Shown: piece by piece, positions 24,630-32,714 of the stretch
Layout: every line of letters starts with the position of its first letter
Position numbering within the stretch: position 1 is the stretch's first letter
Made by a program: the position numbers and the translations under genes
Source of the DNA: Tessaracoccus sp. MC1865
GTDB taxonomy: Bacteria; Actinomycetota; Actinomycetes; Propionibacteriales; Propionibacteriaceae
DNA: 64,000 nt
Direction: 5' to 3'
NCBI RefSeq assembly: GCF_017815535.1
Contig: NZ_CP072596.1
Location: forward strand, 2,046,001 to 2,110,000
Notes under the pieces: generated by a model
Told to the model about the DNA's origin: nothing
Databases searched by the model: none
Seen by the model: the letters and a program-made list of their open reading frames with translations, nothing else

Positions 24630-26027
24630 ATGACGCATCCGTTCGATCTCGCCATCCTCGGTGCCGGCTCCGCCGGTTACGCCTGCGCCCTGCGGGCCGC
24701 CCAACTCGGGCTGAGGGTCGCGCTGTTCGACGACACCCCGGTCGGCGGCACCTGCCTCCACCGCGGCTGCATCCCGGCGAAGGCCTGGCTGCAGGCGGCC
24801 AAGGTGCGCAGCACCGTGGCCAAGGCTGACGCCTTCGGTATCGGCGCCACCCTCGGCGACACCGACGTCCCCGCGCTCCGCCGCTACGTCGACGGCGTCA
24901 TCAAGCCGCTGCACAAGGGCCTGGCCGGCCTCATCGCTGCGCGCGGCATCACCCTCATCCAGGAACGCGGCGTCGTCACGAGGGACGACGAGGGCCCTGG
25001 CATCGACGTCGGCGACGCCCACTATCGGGCACGGGCGGTCGTCGTGGCCACCGGCGCGGCCCCCATCACCCTCGGGCTGCCCGTCGACGGCGAGCGCATC
25101 CTCACCAGCGACCACGCCCTCCGCCTCACTTCGCTGCCCGGCTCGGCCATCGTGCTGGGCGGCGGCGTCATCGGCGTCGAATTCGCGTCGTTGTGGACGG
25201 ATCTGGGCGTCAAGGTCACGCTCGTCGAGGCGCTGGACCGGCTGCTCCCCGGCGAGGAGCCGGCGCACTCGAGCATCCTCAAGGCAGAACTGATGAGCCG
25301 CGGGATCGACGTTCGGCTCGGCGCGCCCCTCACCGACGTCGAAGTGGGCGAGACAGTCAGTGGCCGGGTCCGCGACGACCAGGTCCGGGCCGACGTCCTG
25401 CTGGTCGCCGCGGGACGCAGGCCGGCCACCGCCGGGCTGCGCCTCGCCGAGGCCGGCGTCCGGATCGAGGACACCGGGCACGTCGCCGTCGATCAGTTCT
25501 TCCAGACCTCCACCCGCGGGATCTTCGCCGCCGGCGACCTGGTGGCCGGCCCCCAACTGGCCCATCGCGGTTATGCGCACGGCCTGTTCCTCGCGGAACG
25601 GATCGCGCAGTTACAGGGCAGGCATGCCAGCCGGCCGACGCCCCCGCGGGACCGTGACATCCCCCGCATCACCTACTCCACCCCACAGGTCGCCTCGGTC
25701 GGCCTGACCGCCGAGCAGGCGGGGCCTGACGCGCAGGTCGTCGACTACCCCCTGTCCGGCAACGGCCGCAGCCGCATCCTGCGCGCGCCCGGTGTCCGCG
25801 ACAGTGGCAGGGTCCGGCTGGTGCGCGAGCCCGACGGCGCCATCGTCGGCGTGCACCTCATCGGCGACGATGTCGGTGAACTGATCGGCGAGGGCGCGCT
25901 GCTCGTCGGCTGGCAGGCCACGCCCGAGGATGTCGCCGGGATCGTCCATGCACACCCCACCCTGGGCGAGTCCATCGCGGAGGCCAACTGGGCACTCGCA
26001 GGTCGGCCACTGCACATGCATGTCTGA
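24630..26027 (+). CDS. lpdA: Dihydrolipoyl dehydrogenase (E3)
   Basis: 465 aa flavoprotein that reoxidises dihydrolipoamide for the 2-oxoacid dehydrogenases. The FAD fold ILGAGSAGYACALRAAQLG, the redox-active disulfide C42-L-H-R-G-C47 (GGTCLHRGCIPAK), the NAD fold VLGGGVIGVEFAS and the C-terminal HAHPTLGE with the active-site His-Glu pair are all present. It precedes the E2 gene sucB by 51 bases. I place the start at ATG 24630; a longer frame to 24318 runs over the divergent gene. Confidence 0.95.
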   Translation: MTHPFDLAILGAGSAGYACALRAAQLGLRVALFDDTPVGGTCLHRGCIPAKAWLQAAKVRSTVAKADAFGIGATLGDTDVPALRRYVDGVIKPLHKGLAGLIAARGITLIQERGVVTRDDEGPGIDVGDAHYRARAVVVATGAAPITLGLPVDGERILTSDHALRLTSLPGSAIVLGGGVIGVEFASLWTDLGVKVTLVEALDRLLPGEEPAHSSILKAELMSRGIDVRLGAPLTDVEVGETVSGRVRDDQVRADVLLVAAGRRPATAGLRLAEAGVRIEDTGHVAVDQFFQTSTRGIFAAGDLVAGPQLAHRGYAHGLFLAERIAQLQGRHASRPTPPRDRDIPRITYSTPQVASVGLTAEQAGPDAQVVDYPLSGNGRSRILRAPGVRDSGRVRLVREPDGAIVGVHLIGDDVGELIGEGALLVGWQATPEDVAGIVHAHPTLGESIAEANWALAGRPLHMHV

Positions 26028-26034
26028 ATTGCCA

Positions 26035-26068
26035 TATAGGGTGGAAACACTCACGGTACGCAAAGGAG
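26035..26068 (+). promoter_or_regulatory. sucB upstream region: -10 candidate and ribosome binding site
   Basis: TATAGG (26035-26040) is a -10 candidate, and AAAGGAG (26062-26068) lies 10 bases before the ATG at 26079. Unlike many neighbours, sucB is leadered, so it may have its own promoter in addition to read-through from lpdA. Confidence 0.4.
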
Positions 26069-26078
26069 CCACAACCAC

Positions 26079-27893
26079 ATGTCAACCGAAGTCACCCTCC
26101 CCGCACTGGGCGAATCCGTCACGGAAGGCACCATTTCTCGCTGGTTGAAGGCGGTCGGAGACACTGTCGAGGCCGACGAGCCGTTGCTCGAAGTCTCCAC
26201 CGACAAGGTCGACACCGAGATTCCCAGCCCGGTTGGGGGCACCCTGCTCGAGATCCGGTTCGAGGAAGACGACGTGGCTGAGGTCGGCGCCGTGCTGGCC
26301 GTCATCGGCGAGGCCGGCGAAGCGCCCGCATCAAGCGACGAAGCACCCGCTGCCGAAACCGCACCCGAGTCACAGCCCGAACCCGAGCCGCAGCCCGAAC
26401 CCGAACCACAGGCGGCCGAAGAGGAGCCCCTCGAAGCCGCCGTTCCGGCCGACGACCAGCAGTCCCCGGCCGCGTCCCAAGCCCCTGCCGCTGGCGGCCC
26501 CGCCTCCGGCACCGAGGTGACCCTCCCGGCCTTGGGCGAGTCCGTCACCGAGGGCACCATCTCCCGCTGGCTCAAGGCCGTGGGCGACGCGGTGGAGGCG
26601 GATGAGGCACTCCTCGAGGTCTCCACGGACAAGGTCGACACCGAGATCCCCAGCCCTGTGGCGGGCACCCTGCTCGAGATCCGCTTCCAGGAGGACGAGA
26701 CGGCCAACGTCGGCGACGTGCTCGCCATCGTGGGCGACGCCTCGGCCCAGGCGGCCGCTCCGGCACCGGAGGCTGCTCCCGCGCCGCAGGCCCAGCCGGA
26801 GCCCGAGCCGAAGCCCGAGCCCGAGCCCCAGGCCAAGCCCGAACCCCAGGCCAAGCCCGCTCCCCAGGCCCAGCCGGCCAAGGAAGAACCGAAGCAGGAG
26901 CACTCCGCTGCTGTTGAGGCCGCGGTCGCGCGTCGCGCCGCCGAGGCATCGGGAGACGGTACCTATGTGACCCCGCTCGTGCGCAAGCTGGCGAAGGAAC
27001 ACGGCGTGGAGCTCAGTTCCGTGAAGGGCACCGGCGTCGGCGGTCGCATCCGCAAGCAGGACGTCATCGACGCCGCCCAGGCGGCAAAGGCCGCGCCGAC
27101 ACCCGCTGCAGAGGCCCCGAAGGCCGCTGCTGCTCCCGCCGCCAAGGCAGCCCCCGCTTCCACTGAGCAGGTCCGGGGCACCACGGAGAAGCTGTCGCGC
27201 CTGCGCAAGGTGATCGCCGCCCGGATGGTGGAATCGCTGCAGACCTCCGCGCAGCTCACGGCCACCGTCGAGGTGGACCTCACCGCGATCAGCCACCTGC
27301 GCAACCAGGTCAAGGCAGACTTCAAGCGTCGTGAAGGCGCTTCGCTGTCCTACCTGCCGTTCATCACCATGGCCGCGGTGGAGGCGCTCAAGCAGTTCCC
27401 GATCGTCAACGCCACCATCGATGTGGAGGCGGGTACCATGACCTACGCGGACGGCGAACACGTAGGCATCGCCGTCGACACCGAGCGCGGTCTGCTGGTC
27501 CCCGTCATCAAGGAGGCCGGCAACCTGAACCTCACGGGCCTGGCGAAGAAGATCGGCGACCTCGCCGCCCGCACCCGCACCGGCCAGGTCGGCCCGGATG
27601 AGCTGTCCGGTGGATCTTTCACCATCACGAACTACGGTTCCGCAGGCACGCTCTTCGACACGCCGATCGTGAACCAGCCCCAGGTCGCCATCCTCGGCAC
27701 CGGCGCGCTGGTGAAGCGTCCAGTCGTGGTCGAGGACCGCTTCGGCGCCGAGTCCATCGCCATCCGCCACATGATGTACCTGTCGCTCAGCTACGACCAC
27801 CGCCTCATCGACGGGGCCGTGGCCGCGCGATTCCTCTCCGCAGTGAAGGAGCGCCTGGAAGACGGCGACTTCGGCGGCGAATTCGGCATCTGA
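26079..27893 (+). CDS. sucB: Dihydrolipoamide acyltransferase (2-oxoglutarate dehydrogenase E2)
   Basis: 604 aa. Two lipoyl domains (about 1-75 and 140-215) each carry the D-K-V-D-T-E-I lipoylation site, at K43 and K185. Linkers are rich in Pro/Glu/Ala/Lys with repeated PEPEPQ and PKPEPQ units. An E3-binding domain is at about 290-325 (YVTPLVRKLAKEHGVEL) and the catalytic domain ends in SYDHRLIDGAVAARFL with the active-site H-x-x-x-D. Actinobacterial proteins of this type often serve pyruvate dehydrogenase as well as the 2-oxoglutarate complex. Its lipoyl groups depend on lipB and lipA nearby. Confidence 0.93.
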   Translation: MSTEVTLPALGESVTEGTISRWLKAVGDTVEADEPLLEVSTDKVDTEIPSPVGGTLLEIRFEEDDVAEVGAVLAVIGEAGEAPASSDEAPAAETAPESQPEPEPQPEPEPQAAEEEPLEAAVPADDQQSPAASQAPAAGGPASGTEVTLPALGESVTEGTISRWLKAVGDAVEADEALLEVSTDKVDTEIPSPVAGTLLEIRFQEDETANVGDVLAIVGDASAQAAAPAPEAAPAPQAQPEPEPKPEPEPQAKPEPQAKPAPQAQPAKEEPKQEHSAAVEAAVARRAAEASGDGTYVTPLVRKLAKEHGVELSSVKGTGVGGRIRKQDVIDAAQAAKAAPTPAAEAPKAAAAPAAKAAPASTEQVRGTTEKLSRLRKVIAARMVESLQTSAQLTATVEVDLTAISHLRNQVKADFKRREGASLSYLPFITMAAVEALKQFPIVNATIDVEAGTMTYADGEHVGIAVDTERGLLVPVIKEAGNLNLTGLAKKIGDLAARTRTGQVGPDELSGGSFTITNYGSAGTLFDTPIVNQPQVAILGTGALVKRPVVVEDRFGAESIAIRHMMYLSLSYDHRLIDGAVAARFLSAVKERLEDGDFGGEFGI

Positions 27894-27907
27894 CCGTTCC
27901 CCTGAGA

Positions 27908-27945
27908 CAGAGACCCCCGGCCTTGGCCGGGGGTCTCTGCGTCTG
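27908..27945 (+). terminator. Hairpin terminator after sucB
   Basis: A perfect 15-bp stem (27908-27922 with 27925-27939) has a very tight centre (TT) and no good T tract. It ends only 11 bases before the next ATG. Confidence 0.65.
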
Positions 27946-27950
27946 GTTGG

Positions 27951-28691
27951 ATGACGCTCGTGTTCATCGGGATCGGTACGGTCGTCAACGTCGCCACTGT
28001 GGTGGTCGGCTCTCTGATCGGGCTGGCCCTCGGAAACCGCATCCCTGAGCGCACGAAGGACACCGTCACCTCCGTGCTGGGCCTGTTCACCATGGTGCTC
28101 GGCGGGTTCTCCGTCGTGGCGATGAACAGCGACGCGCTCACCTCCGCCGTCGGCAGGTCAGCGATGATCGTGGTGCTGGCCGCGCTGCTGCTGGGCACCC
28201 TGCTCGGGTCGTGGTTGCGGGTGGAGGACCGGCTGGAGCAGGGCGCGCACTGGATCCGCTCCAGGTTCAGGGGCGCAGGTGACGAGAACCGCTTCGTCGA
28301 CGGACTGGTCGTGTCCACCCTCGTCTTCTGCGTGGGGCCGCTGACCATTCTGGGCTCGATCTCCGACGGTCTGGGCCGCGGGGCCGATCAACTGCTGGTC
28401 AAGGCCACCCTGGACGGTTTCGCCGCCATGGCGTTCGCCTCGACGCTGGGATGGGGCGTCCTCGCCTCCGCTGCCGCGGTGGGCGTCCTCCAGGGCTCCC
28501 TCACGGTGCTGGGCTACTTCGCCGGCGACATCCTCACCGCCGCGCAGGTCGACGCCCTGACCGCGGCGGGCGGCGTGATCCTGCTGGGTCTGGGCCTGCG
28601 GCTGCTCGGCCTGAAGCAGATCCCCGTGGGTGATCTCCTCCCCGCGTTGCTGCTCGCGCCCGTGTTCACCTGGGCTGCGGGTCTTCTCTGA
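27951..28691 (+). CDS. DUF554 family membrane protein
   Basis: 246 aa with six to seven membrane helices, starting MTLVFIGIGTVVNVATVVVGSLIGLALG. The conserved N-terminal helix with G-x-x-x-N-x-x-x-x-x-x-G, the GPLTILGSISDGL segment and the C-terminal AAGGVILLGLGLRLLGLK identify the DUF554 (YdfK/YqgA) family. Function is not established. A GTG at 27960 is an alternative start. It lies 16 bases before lipB. Confidence 0.88.
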   Translation: MTLVFIGIGTVVNVATVVVGSLIGLALGNRIPERTKDTVTSVLGLFTMVLGGFSVVAMNSDALTSAVGRSAMIVVLAALLLGTLLGSWLRVEDRLEQGAHWIRSRFRGAGDENRFVDGLVVSTLVFCVGPLTILGSISDGLGRGADQLLVKATLDGFAAMAFASTLGWGVLASAAAVGVLQGSLTVLGYFAGDILTAAQVDALTAAGGVILLGLGLRLLGLKQIPVGDLLPALLLAPVFTWAAGLL

Positions 28692-28695
28692 GGCG

Positions 28696-28701
28696 TAGTA
28701 T
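28696..28701 (+). promoter_or_regulatory. -10 box of lipB, leaderless start
   Basis: TAGTAT ends 6 bases before the GTG at 28708. Confidence 0.5.
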
Positions 28702-28707
28702 CGCTGC

Positions 28708-29352
28708 GTGTTGACGTTCGAGTACCGCGGCCTCGGGGACGATCCCGGGCTCAGCGATTACCAAGAGACCTGGGACTACCAACGTGCCGTGCACGCCGAA
28801 GTGGCCTCAGCCGCGCGGCCCGGCCACGTCATCTACGTCGAGCATCCGCCGGTCTACACGGCCGGCCGGCGCACCAAGCTCACGGACTACCCGAAGGACG
28901 GCACGCCGGTCGTCCCCGTGGACCGCGGCGGCGAGATCACCTACCACGGCCCCGGCCAGCTCGTCGGCTACCCCATCGTGCACCTGCCGGACGGCGTCGG
29001 GGTCGTGGACCACGTGCGCGCCGTCGAGGGCGCCGTGATCGACCTGCTCGACACCTATGGCATCCCCTCGGGACGCGTCGAGGGCCGCACCGGGGTGTGG
29101 CTGGCAGCCTCCGAAGACAGGCCGCAGCGCAAGATCTGCGCCATCGGCGTGCGGGTCTCGCAGCGCACCGCCCTCCACGGCTTCGCGTTGAACGTGCTGA
29201 GTTCAGCCGAGCGGTTCGGCAACATCGTCCCCTGCGGCATCGCCGACGCCGGCGTCACCTCGATCGTCGAGGAAGCGCCGGGGACCTGGTCCGTCAGCGC
29301 TGTGGCGCACGATCTGGAGCCTTTCCTCCGTGGGCGCCTCCGCCACACCTAG
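28708..29352 (+). CDS. lipB: Octanoyl-ACP:protein N-octanoyltransferase
   Basis: 214 aa with GTG start. It moves octanoate from acyl carrier protein to lipoyl domains, the first step of de novo lipoylation. Motifs include the VDRGGEITYHGPGQLVGYPIV block (R-G-G-x-x-T-Y-H-G-P-G-Q), the catalytic Lys in RKICAIGVRV, and the catalytic Cys in NIVPCGIADAGVTS. LipA, encoded at 31006, then adds the sulfur atoms. The two genes are separated here by a glycosyltransferase gene. Confidence 0.95.
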   Translation: MLTFEYRGLGDDPGLSDYQETWDYQRAVHAEVASAARPGHVIYVEHPPVYTAGRRTKLTDYPKDGTPVVPVDRGGEITYHGPGQLVGYPIVHLPDGVGVVDHVRAVEGAVIDLLDTYGIPSGRVEGRTGVWLAASEDRPQRKICAIGVRVSQRTALHGFALNVLSSAERFGNIVPCGIADAGVTSIVEEAPGTWSVSAVAHDLEPFLRGRLRHT

Positions 29353-29410
29353 CCGCGCTCCGGCGAGCCGGAGTGATGTGCTGACCACCTCCATCGAGAG
29401 GGGCCGCCAC

Positions 29411-30874
29411 ATGGGTCGAATCGCGCTTTATCTGTTCGGATACGCCGCCACGGCAGCGCTCGTGTGGGCGTTCCTCACCCTGCAGACACATCCACAACCC
29501 CCTGGCGCCTGGCTGCGCTGGGTGGTGCTGCTCGCGATGGGGCCCTCGCTGTTCCGGTATTCGGTACAACTCGTGCTCGCCCCGCTGTACGAGCTGATCA
29601 TGGCGCGCCGACGCCGACGCCAGGGTGCCCGGTGCGTCGTGCGGCGGCCGTCGGTCAGCGTGCTGGTGCCGGCCCGGAACGAAGAGGTGGGCATCGAGGC
29701 CACCGTGCGCTCCGTTCTCGCCAGCGACTATCCGGATCTCGAACTCGTCGTCGTCGACGACGGTTCAACCGACGGCACCGGGGAGGTGATGCGGCGTCTG
29801 GTGCGTGAGCACGAGGAATCACGCCGCCCCGGACGGCTGGTGTTCCGTTCCCTCCCCAACGCCGGCAAATCCCGCGCCATGAACACGGCGCTGTCCCTGT
29901 CCAGCGGCGACCTGATCATCACCGTCGATGCCGACAGCGTCGTCGAACCCGACGCCGTCAGGGAGATCGTGCGGCTCTACGACGACCCCCGGGTGATGTC
30001 TGTGGCGGGCAACGTCAAGATCGGCAACCACAAGTCCCCCATCGGCCTCATCCAGCAGTTCGAGTACCTCTACGCGTTCTTCTTCAAGAAGGCGGACTCA
30101 CTGCTCAACGCCGTGTACATCGTCGGTGGGGCCGCAGCCTCCTACCGGCGCAGCATCATCGACGAGCTGGGCGGCTTCGACGAGACGATCATCACCGAGG
30201 ACATCGAGATGTCCACCAGGATCCAGGACGCCGGCGGAAAGGTGCAGTACACGCCGAGGGCCGTGATCTGGACGGAGGGCGCCTCGGACGTGGCGGGCCT
30301 GGCCGGGCAGCGCCTGCACTGGAAGTACGGCCGCCTCATCACGTTCTGGCGCTACCGCTGGATGTTCCTCAGCATCGCGCCCCGGCACAACATGTGGCTG
30401 TCCTGGCTGGTGATGCCGGTGACCGTGATCGCCGATCTGCTGCTTCTCCTCGAGCCGTTGCTGCTGGCGCTCATCGTGGCGTACACGTGGGTGAGCCACG
30501 ACTTCCTGCCGATCATCGTCTACATCGCCCTGCTCGCGGTGGTCCTCGTCTTCCAGGTGCTGACCGACGTGCGCCGGCGTCAGAGCCTCAACCTGCTGCT
30601 GGTGGCGCCGATCGCCTGGCTGCTGATCTACTTCGTCGACGCGATCGAGTTCCAGGCGCTCACCCGCAGTCTCCTACGCATCTCCCGACGGCAGGGACTC
30701 GACTGGCAGCGCTGGGAACGCTCCGGCGTCTTCAGCGGAGAACCAGTTCCTGAACTTCCGCCGCAGGTCGCCGAGTCGACAACAGCACCGCGCCGATCAG
30801 CGGAAGCGCGCCGAGCAGCCCCGCCGGACCCAGCCGCTCCCCCGGAACCAGGAAGGCCAGCGCGGAGCCGGTGA
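29411..30874 (+). CDS. Membrane GT2 glycosyltransferase (poly-GlcNAc/hyaluronan synthase type)
   Basis: 487 aa from the ATG at 29411, with GAGAGGGG 7 bases upstream. Two N-terminal helices, a GT-A domain with VSVLVPARNEE, VVVDDGSTDGT, the D-A-D in ITVDADS, the acceptor ED in TEDIEMSTR and Q-R-x-x-W as QRLHWKYG, then three C-terminal helices. It is processive-synthase-like (PgaC/HasA). The last 47 residues are Pro/Ala/Arg-rich and lie antisense to a decayed EamA gene, so the original C terminus has probably been replaced by read-through. The polymer made is unknown. Confidence 0.88.
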   Translation: MGRIALYLFGYAATAALVWAFLTLQTHPQPPGAWLRWVVLLAMGPSLFRYSVQLVLAPLYELIMARRRRRQGARCVVRRPSVSVLVPARNEEVGIEATVRSVLASDYPDLELVVVDDGSTDGTGEVMRRLVREHEESRRPGRLVFRSLPNAGKSRAMNTALSLSSGDLIITVDADSVVEPDAVREIVRLYDDPRVMSVAGNVKIGNHKSPIGLIQQFEYLYAFFFKKADSLLNAVYIVGGAAASYRRSIIDELGGFDETIITEDIEMSTRIQDAGGKVQYTPRAVIWTEGASDVAGLAGQRLHWKYGRLITFWRYRWMFLSIAPRHNMWLSWLVMPVTVIADLLLLLEPLLLALIVAYTWVSHDFLPIIVYIALLAVVLVFQVLTDVRRRQSLNLLLVAPIAWLLIYFVDAIEFQALTRSLLRISRRQGLDWQRWERSGVFSGEPVPELPPQVAESTTAPRRSAEARRAAPPDPAAPPEPGRPARSR

Positions 30875-30926
30875 CCGGCTCGAGCAGCGCCGTGCCCCAT
30901 GCCACCCCGGCACGGACCAGGAGCAC
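30732..30926 (-). pseudogene. EamA/DMT transporter, C-terminal remnant
   Basis: A 64-codon frame on the minus strand reads WGTALLEPVTGSALAFLVPGERLGPAGLLGALPLIGAVLLSTRRP. This is the last two helices of an EamA-type drug/metabolite permease (L-E-P-V then G-E-R-L-G-x-x-x-x-x-G-A). The first 220 or so residues are missing: upstream comes the lipA promoter. It overlaps the 3' end of the glycosyltransferase by 143 bases. I call it a relic of a deletion, not a gene. Confidence 0.65.
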
Positions 30927-30993
30927 AATCCCGGATGTGAGGCAACCAGTGGAAGCACGCTGACACCCTACTCACGCCGTCTCCCGGGGGTAT

Positions 30994-30999
30994 TACTCT
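30994..30999 (+). promoter_or_regulatory. -10 box of lipA
   Basis: TACTCT ends 6 bases (all G) before the GTG at 31006; leaderless start. Confidence 0.45.
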
Positions 31000-31005
31000 G
31001 GGGGG

Positions 31006-31938
31006 GTGACAGCAGTGCAGCCAGACGGACGCAGACTCCTCAGAGTCGAAGCGAAGAACGCCGAGACACCGATCGAGCGAAAGCCCGCGTGGATCAAGAC
31101 CACCGCGAAGATGGGCCCGAACTACCAGGATCTCCAGCAGATCGTGCGTTCGGGTGATCTCCACACCGTGTGCCAGGAGGCGGGTTGTCCCAACATCTAC
31201 GAGTGCTGGGAAGACCGGGAATCCACGTTCCTCATCGGTGGGGACAGGTGCACCCGTCGCTGTGACTTCTGCCAGATCGAATCCGCCAAGCCGGAGGGTT
31301 ACGACCCGGCCGAGCCGCTGCGCGTCGCCGCTTCCGTCAAGAAGATGGGGCTGCGCTACGCCACCATCACCGGCGTATGCCGCGATGACCTGCCCGACGA
31401 GGGCGCCTGGTTGTACGCGGAGACCATCCGGCAGGTCCACGGGGTCAACCCCGGCGTCGGCGTCGAGATGCTCGCGCCGGACTTCTCCGGCAAGGAGGAA
31501 CTCCTCGCGCAACTCTTCGACGCACAGCCGGAGGTGTTCGCCCACAACGTCGAGACCGTGCCGCGCATCTTCAAGCGGATCCGTCCGGGCTTCCGCTACG
31601 AGCGCTCGCTCGAGGTGCTGAGGATGTCGCGCGATCGCGGGCTGGTCACCAAGTCCAACCTCATCCTGGGCATGGGCGAGACCCGCGAGGAGATCTCGGA
31701 GGCGCTGCAGGACCTGCACGACGCCGGTGCCGAGCTGATCACCATCACCCAGTACCTGCGCCCCAACGCGACGCTGCACCCCATCGACAGGTGGGTCACT
31801 CCGGAGGAGTTCGAGGAGCTGGATCAGGAGGCCCGCGAGATCGGATATTCTGGCGTGTTGTCCGGGCCGCTCGTTCGTTCTTCGTACCGAGCAGGCAGGC
31901 TGTACCGCACAGCGATGGACGCACGTAACAAGAACTGA
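31006..31938 (+). CDS. lipA: Lipoyl synthase
   Basis: 310 aa radical-SAM enzyme with GTG start. It inserts two sulfur atoms into octanoyl-lysine on lipoyl domains. The auxiliary cluster motif C56-x4-C61-x5-C67 and the radical-SAM motif C82-T-R-R-C86-D-F-C89 are intact, and the R-S-S-Y near the C terminus ([11 protein letters not shown]) carries the serine ligand of the auxiliary cluster. It works with LipB on the SucB lipoyl lysines. DUF4191 follows 14 bases later. Confidence 0.97.
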   Translation: MTAVQPDGRRLLRVEAKNAETPIERKPAWIKTTAKMGPNYQDLQQIVRSGDLHTVCQEAGCPNIYECWEDRESTFLIGGDRCTRRCDFCQIESAKPEGYDPAEPLRVAASVKKMGLRYATITGVCRDDLPDEGAWLYAETIRQVHGVNPGVGVEMLAPDFSGKEELLAQLFDAQPEVFAHNVETVPRIFKRIRPGFRYERSLEVLRMSRDRGLVTKSNLILGMGETREEISEALQDLHDAGAELITITQYLRPNATLHPIDRWVTPEEFEELDQEAREIGYSGVLSGPLVRSSYRAGRLYRTAMDARNKN

Positions 31939-31952
31939 CACGAGAGGCTGTC

Positions 31953-32711
31953 ATGGCGAAGAGCGAACGCGCGAAAGCCTTCGAGGCGAAGCAGAAGGCT
32001 GAGGCCCGCGCCGAGAAGGAGCGCAAGCGCAGTTCCACAGACCCCGCAGACTGGGGTCGTTGGCGCCAGCTTGTAGAGACCTACAAGATGAGCGCCAAGT
32101 ACGACAAGGCGCTGCCCTGGCTGATGCTCGCAGGGTTCGTCGTGCCGTTCGCGCTGCTCCTGGTCGTGGGCTTCATCCTGAACCAGCCCCTCATCTGGGG
32201 CCTCGTCGGTGTGTCGGCCGGCTTCCTCGGTGCCATGGCGATCTTCGCCTGGCGGGCCCGCCGCGCCGTGTACAGCCGCTACGAGGGCCAGGCCGGCTCA
32301 GGTGAGGTGGCGCTGCAGATGCTGCCGAAGCAGTGGGTGTCTGATCCCGTCATCGCCGTGACCAAGAACATGGACGTCGTGCACCGCACACTCGGCCCCG
32401 GCGGCCTCATCCTGATCGGTGAGGGTGAAGCCGGCCGTCTGAAGCCGCTGCTGCAGGGTGAGAAGCGCAAGCATGAGCAGGTCGCCTACGGCGTCGAGGT
32501 CAAGACCATCCAGATGGGCAAGGCCGCCGGCCAGGTCCCGCTGGACCAGCTGGCCAGCCACATCAAGAAGATGCCCAAGGTGCTCACCCCCGCAAAGATC
32601 GGCGAGGTGCGCCAGCGCCTCCGTGCCCTGGACGCCATGCGCCCCAAGGCACCCATCCCGAAGGGTCCCATCTCGATGAAGGGCTCCCGAGCCGCCATGC
32701 GCGGCCGCTGA
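31953..32711 (+). CDS. DUF4191 membrane protein
   Basis: 252 aa. A Lys/Glu-rich N terminus (residues 1-45) is followed by two membrane helices (about 50-70 and 76-94) and a soluble domain with DVVHRTLGPGGLILIGEGEAGRLKPLL. It matches the actinobacterial DUF4191 family, which sits next to lipA in mycobacteria as well (Rv2219, from memory). The persistent linkage hints at a role near lipoylation, but no function is known. GAGAGG precedes the ATG. Confidence 0.88.
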   Translation: MAKSERAKAFEAKQKAEARAEKERKRSSTDPADWGRWRQLVETYKMSAKYDKALPWLMLAGFVVPFALLLVVGFILNQPLIWGLVGVSAGFLGAMAIFAWRARRAVYSRYEGQAGSGEVALQMLPKQWVSDPVIAVTKNMDVVHRTLGPGGLILIGEGEAGRLKPLLQGEKRKHEQVAYGVEVKTIQMGKAAGQVPLDQLASHIKKMPKVLTPAKIGEVRQRLRALDAMRPKAPIPKGPISMKGSRAAMRGR

Positions 32712-32714
32712 CCT

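Noticed and set aside
30983-31005. GGGGGTAT before lipA as a second copper operator
   Set aside because: Only one half-site is present; no matching ATACCCCC arm is within reach.
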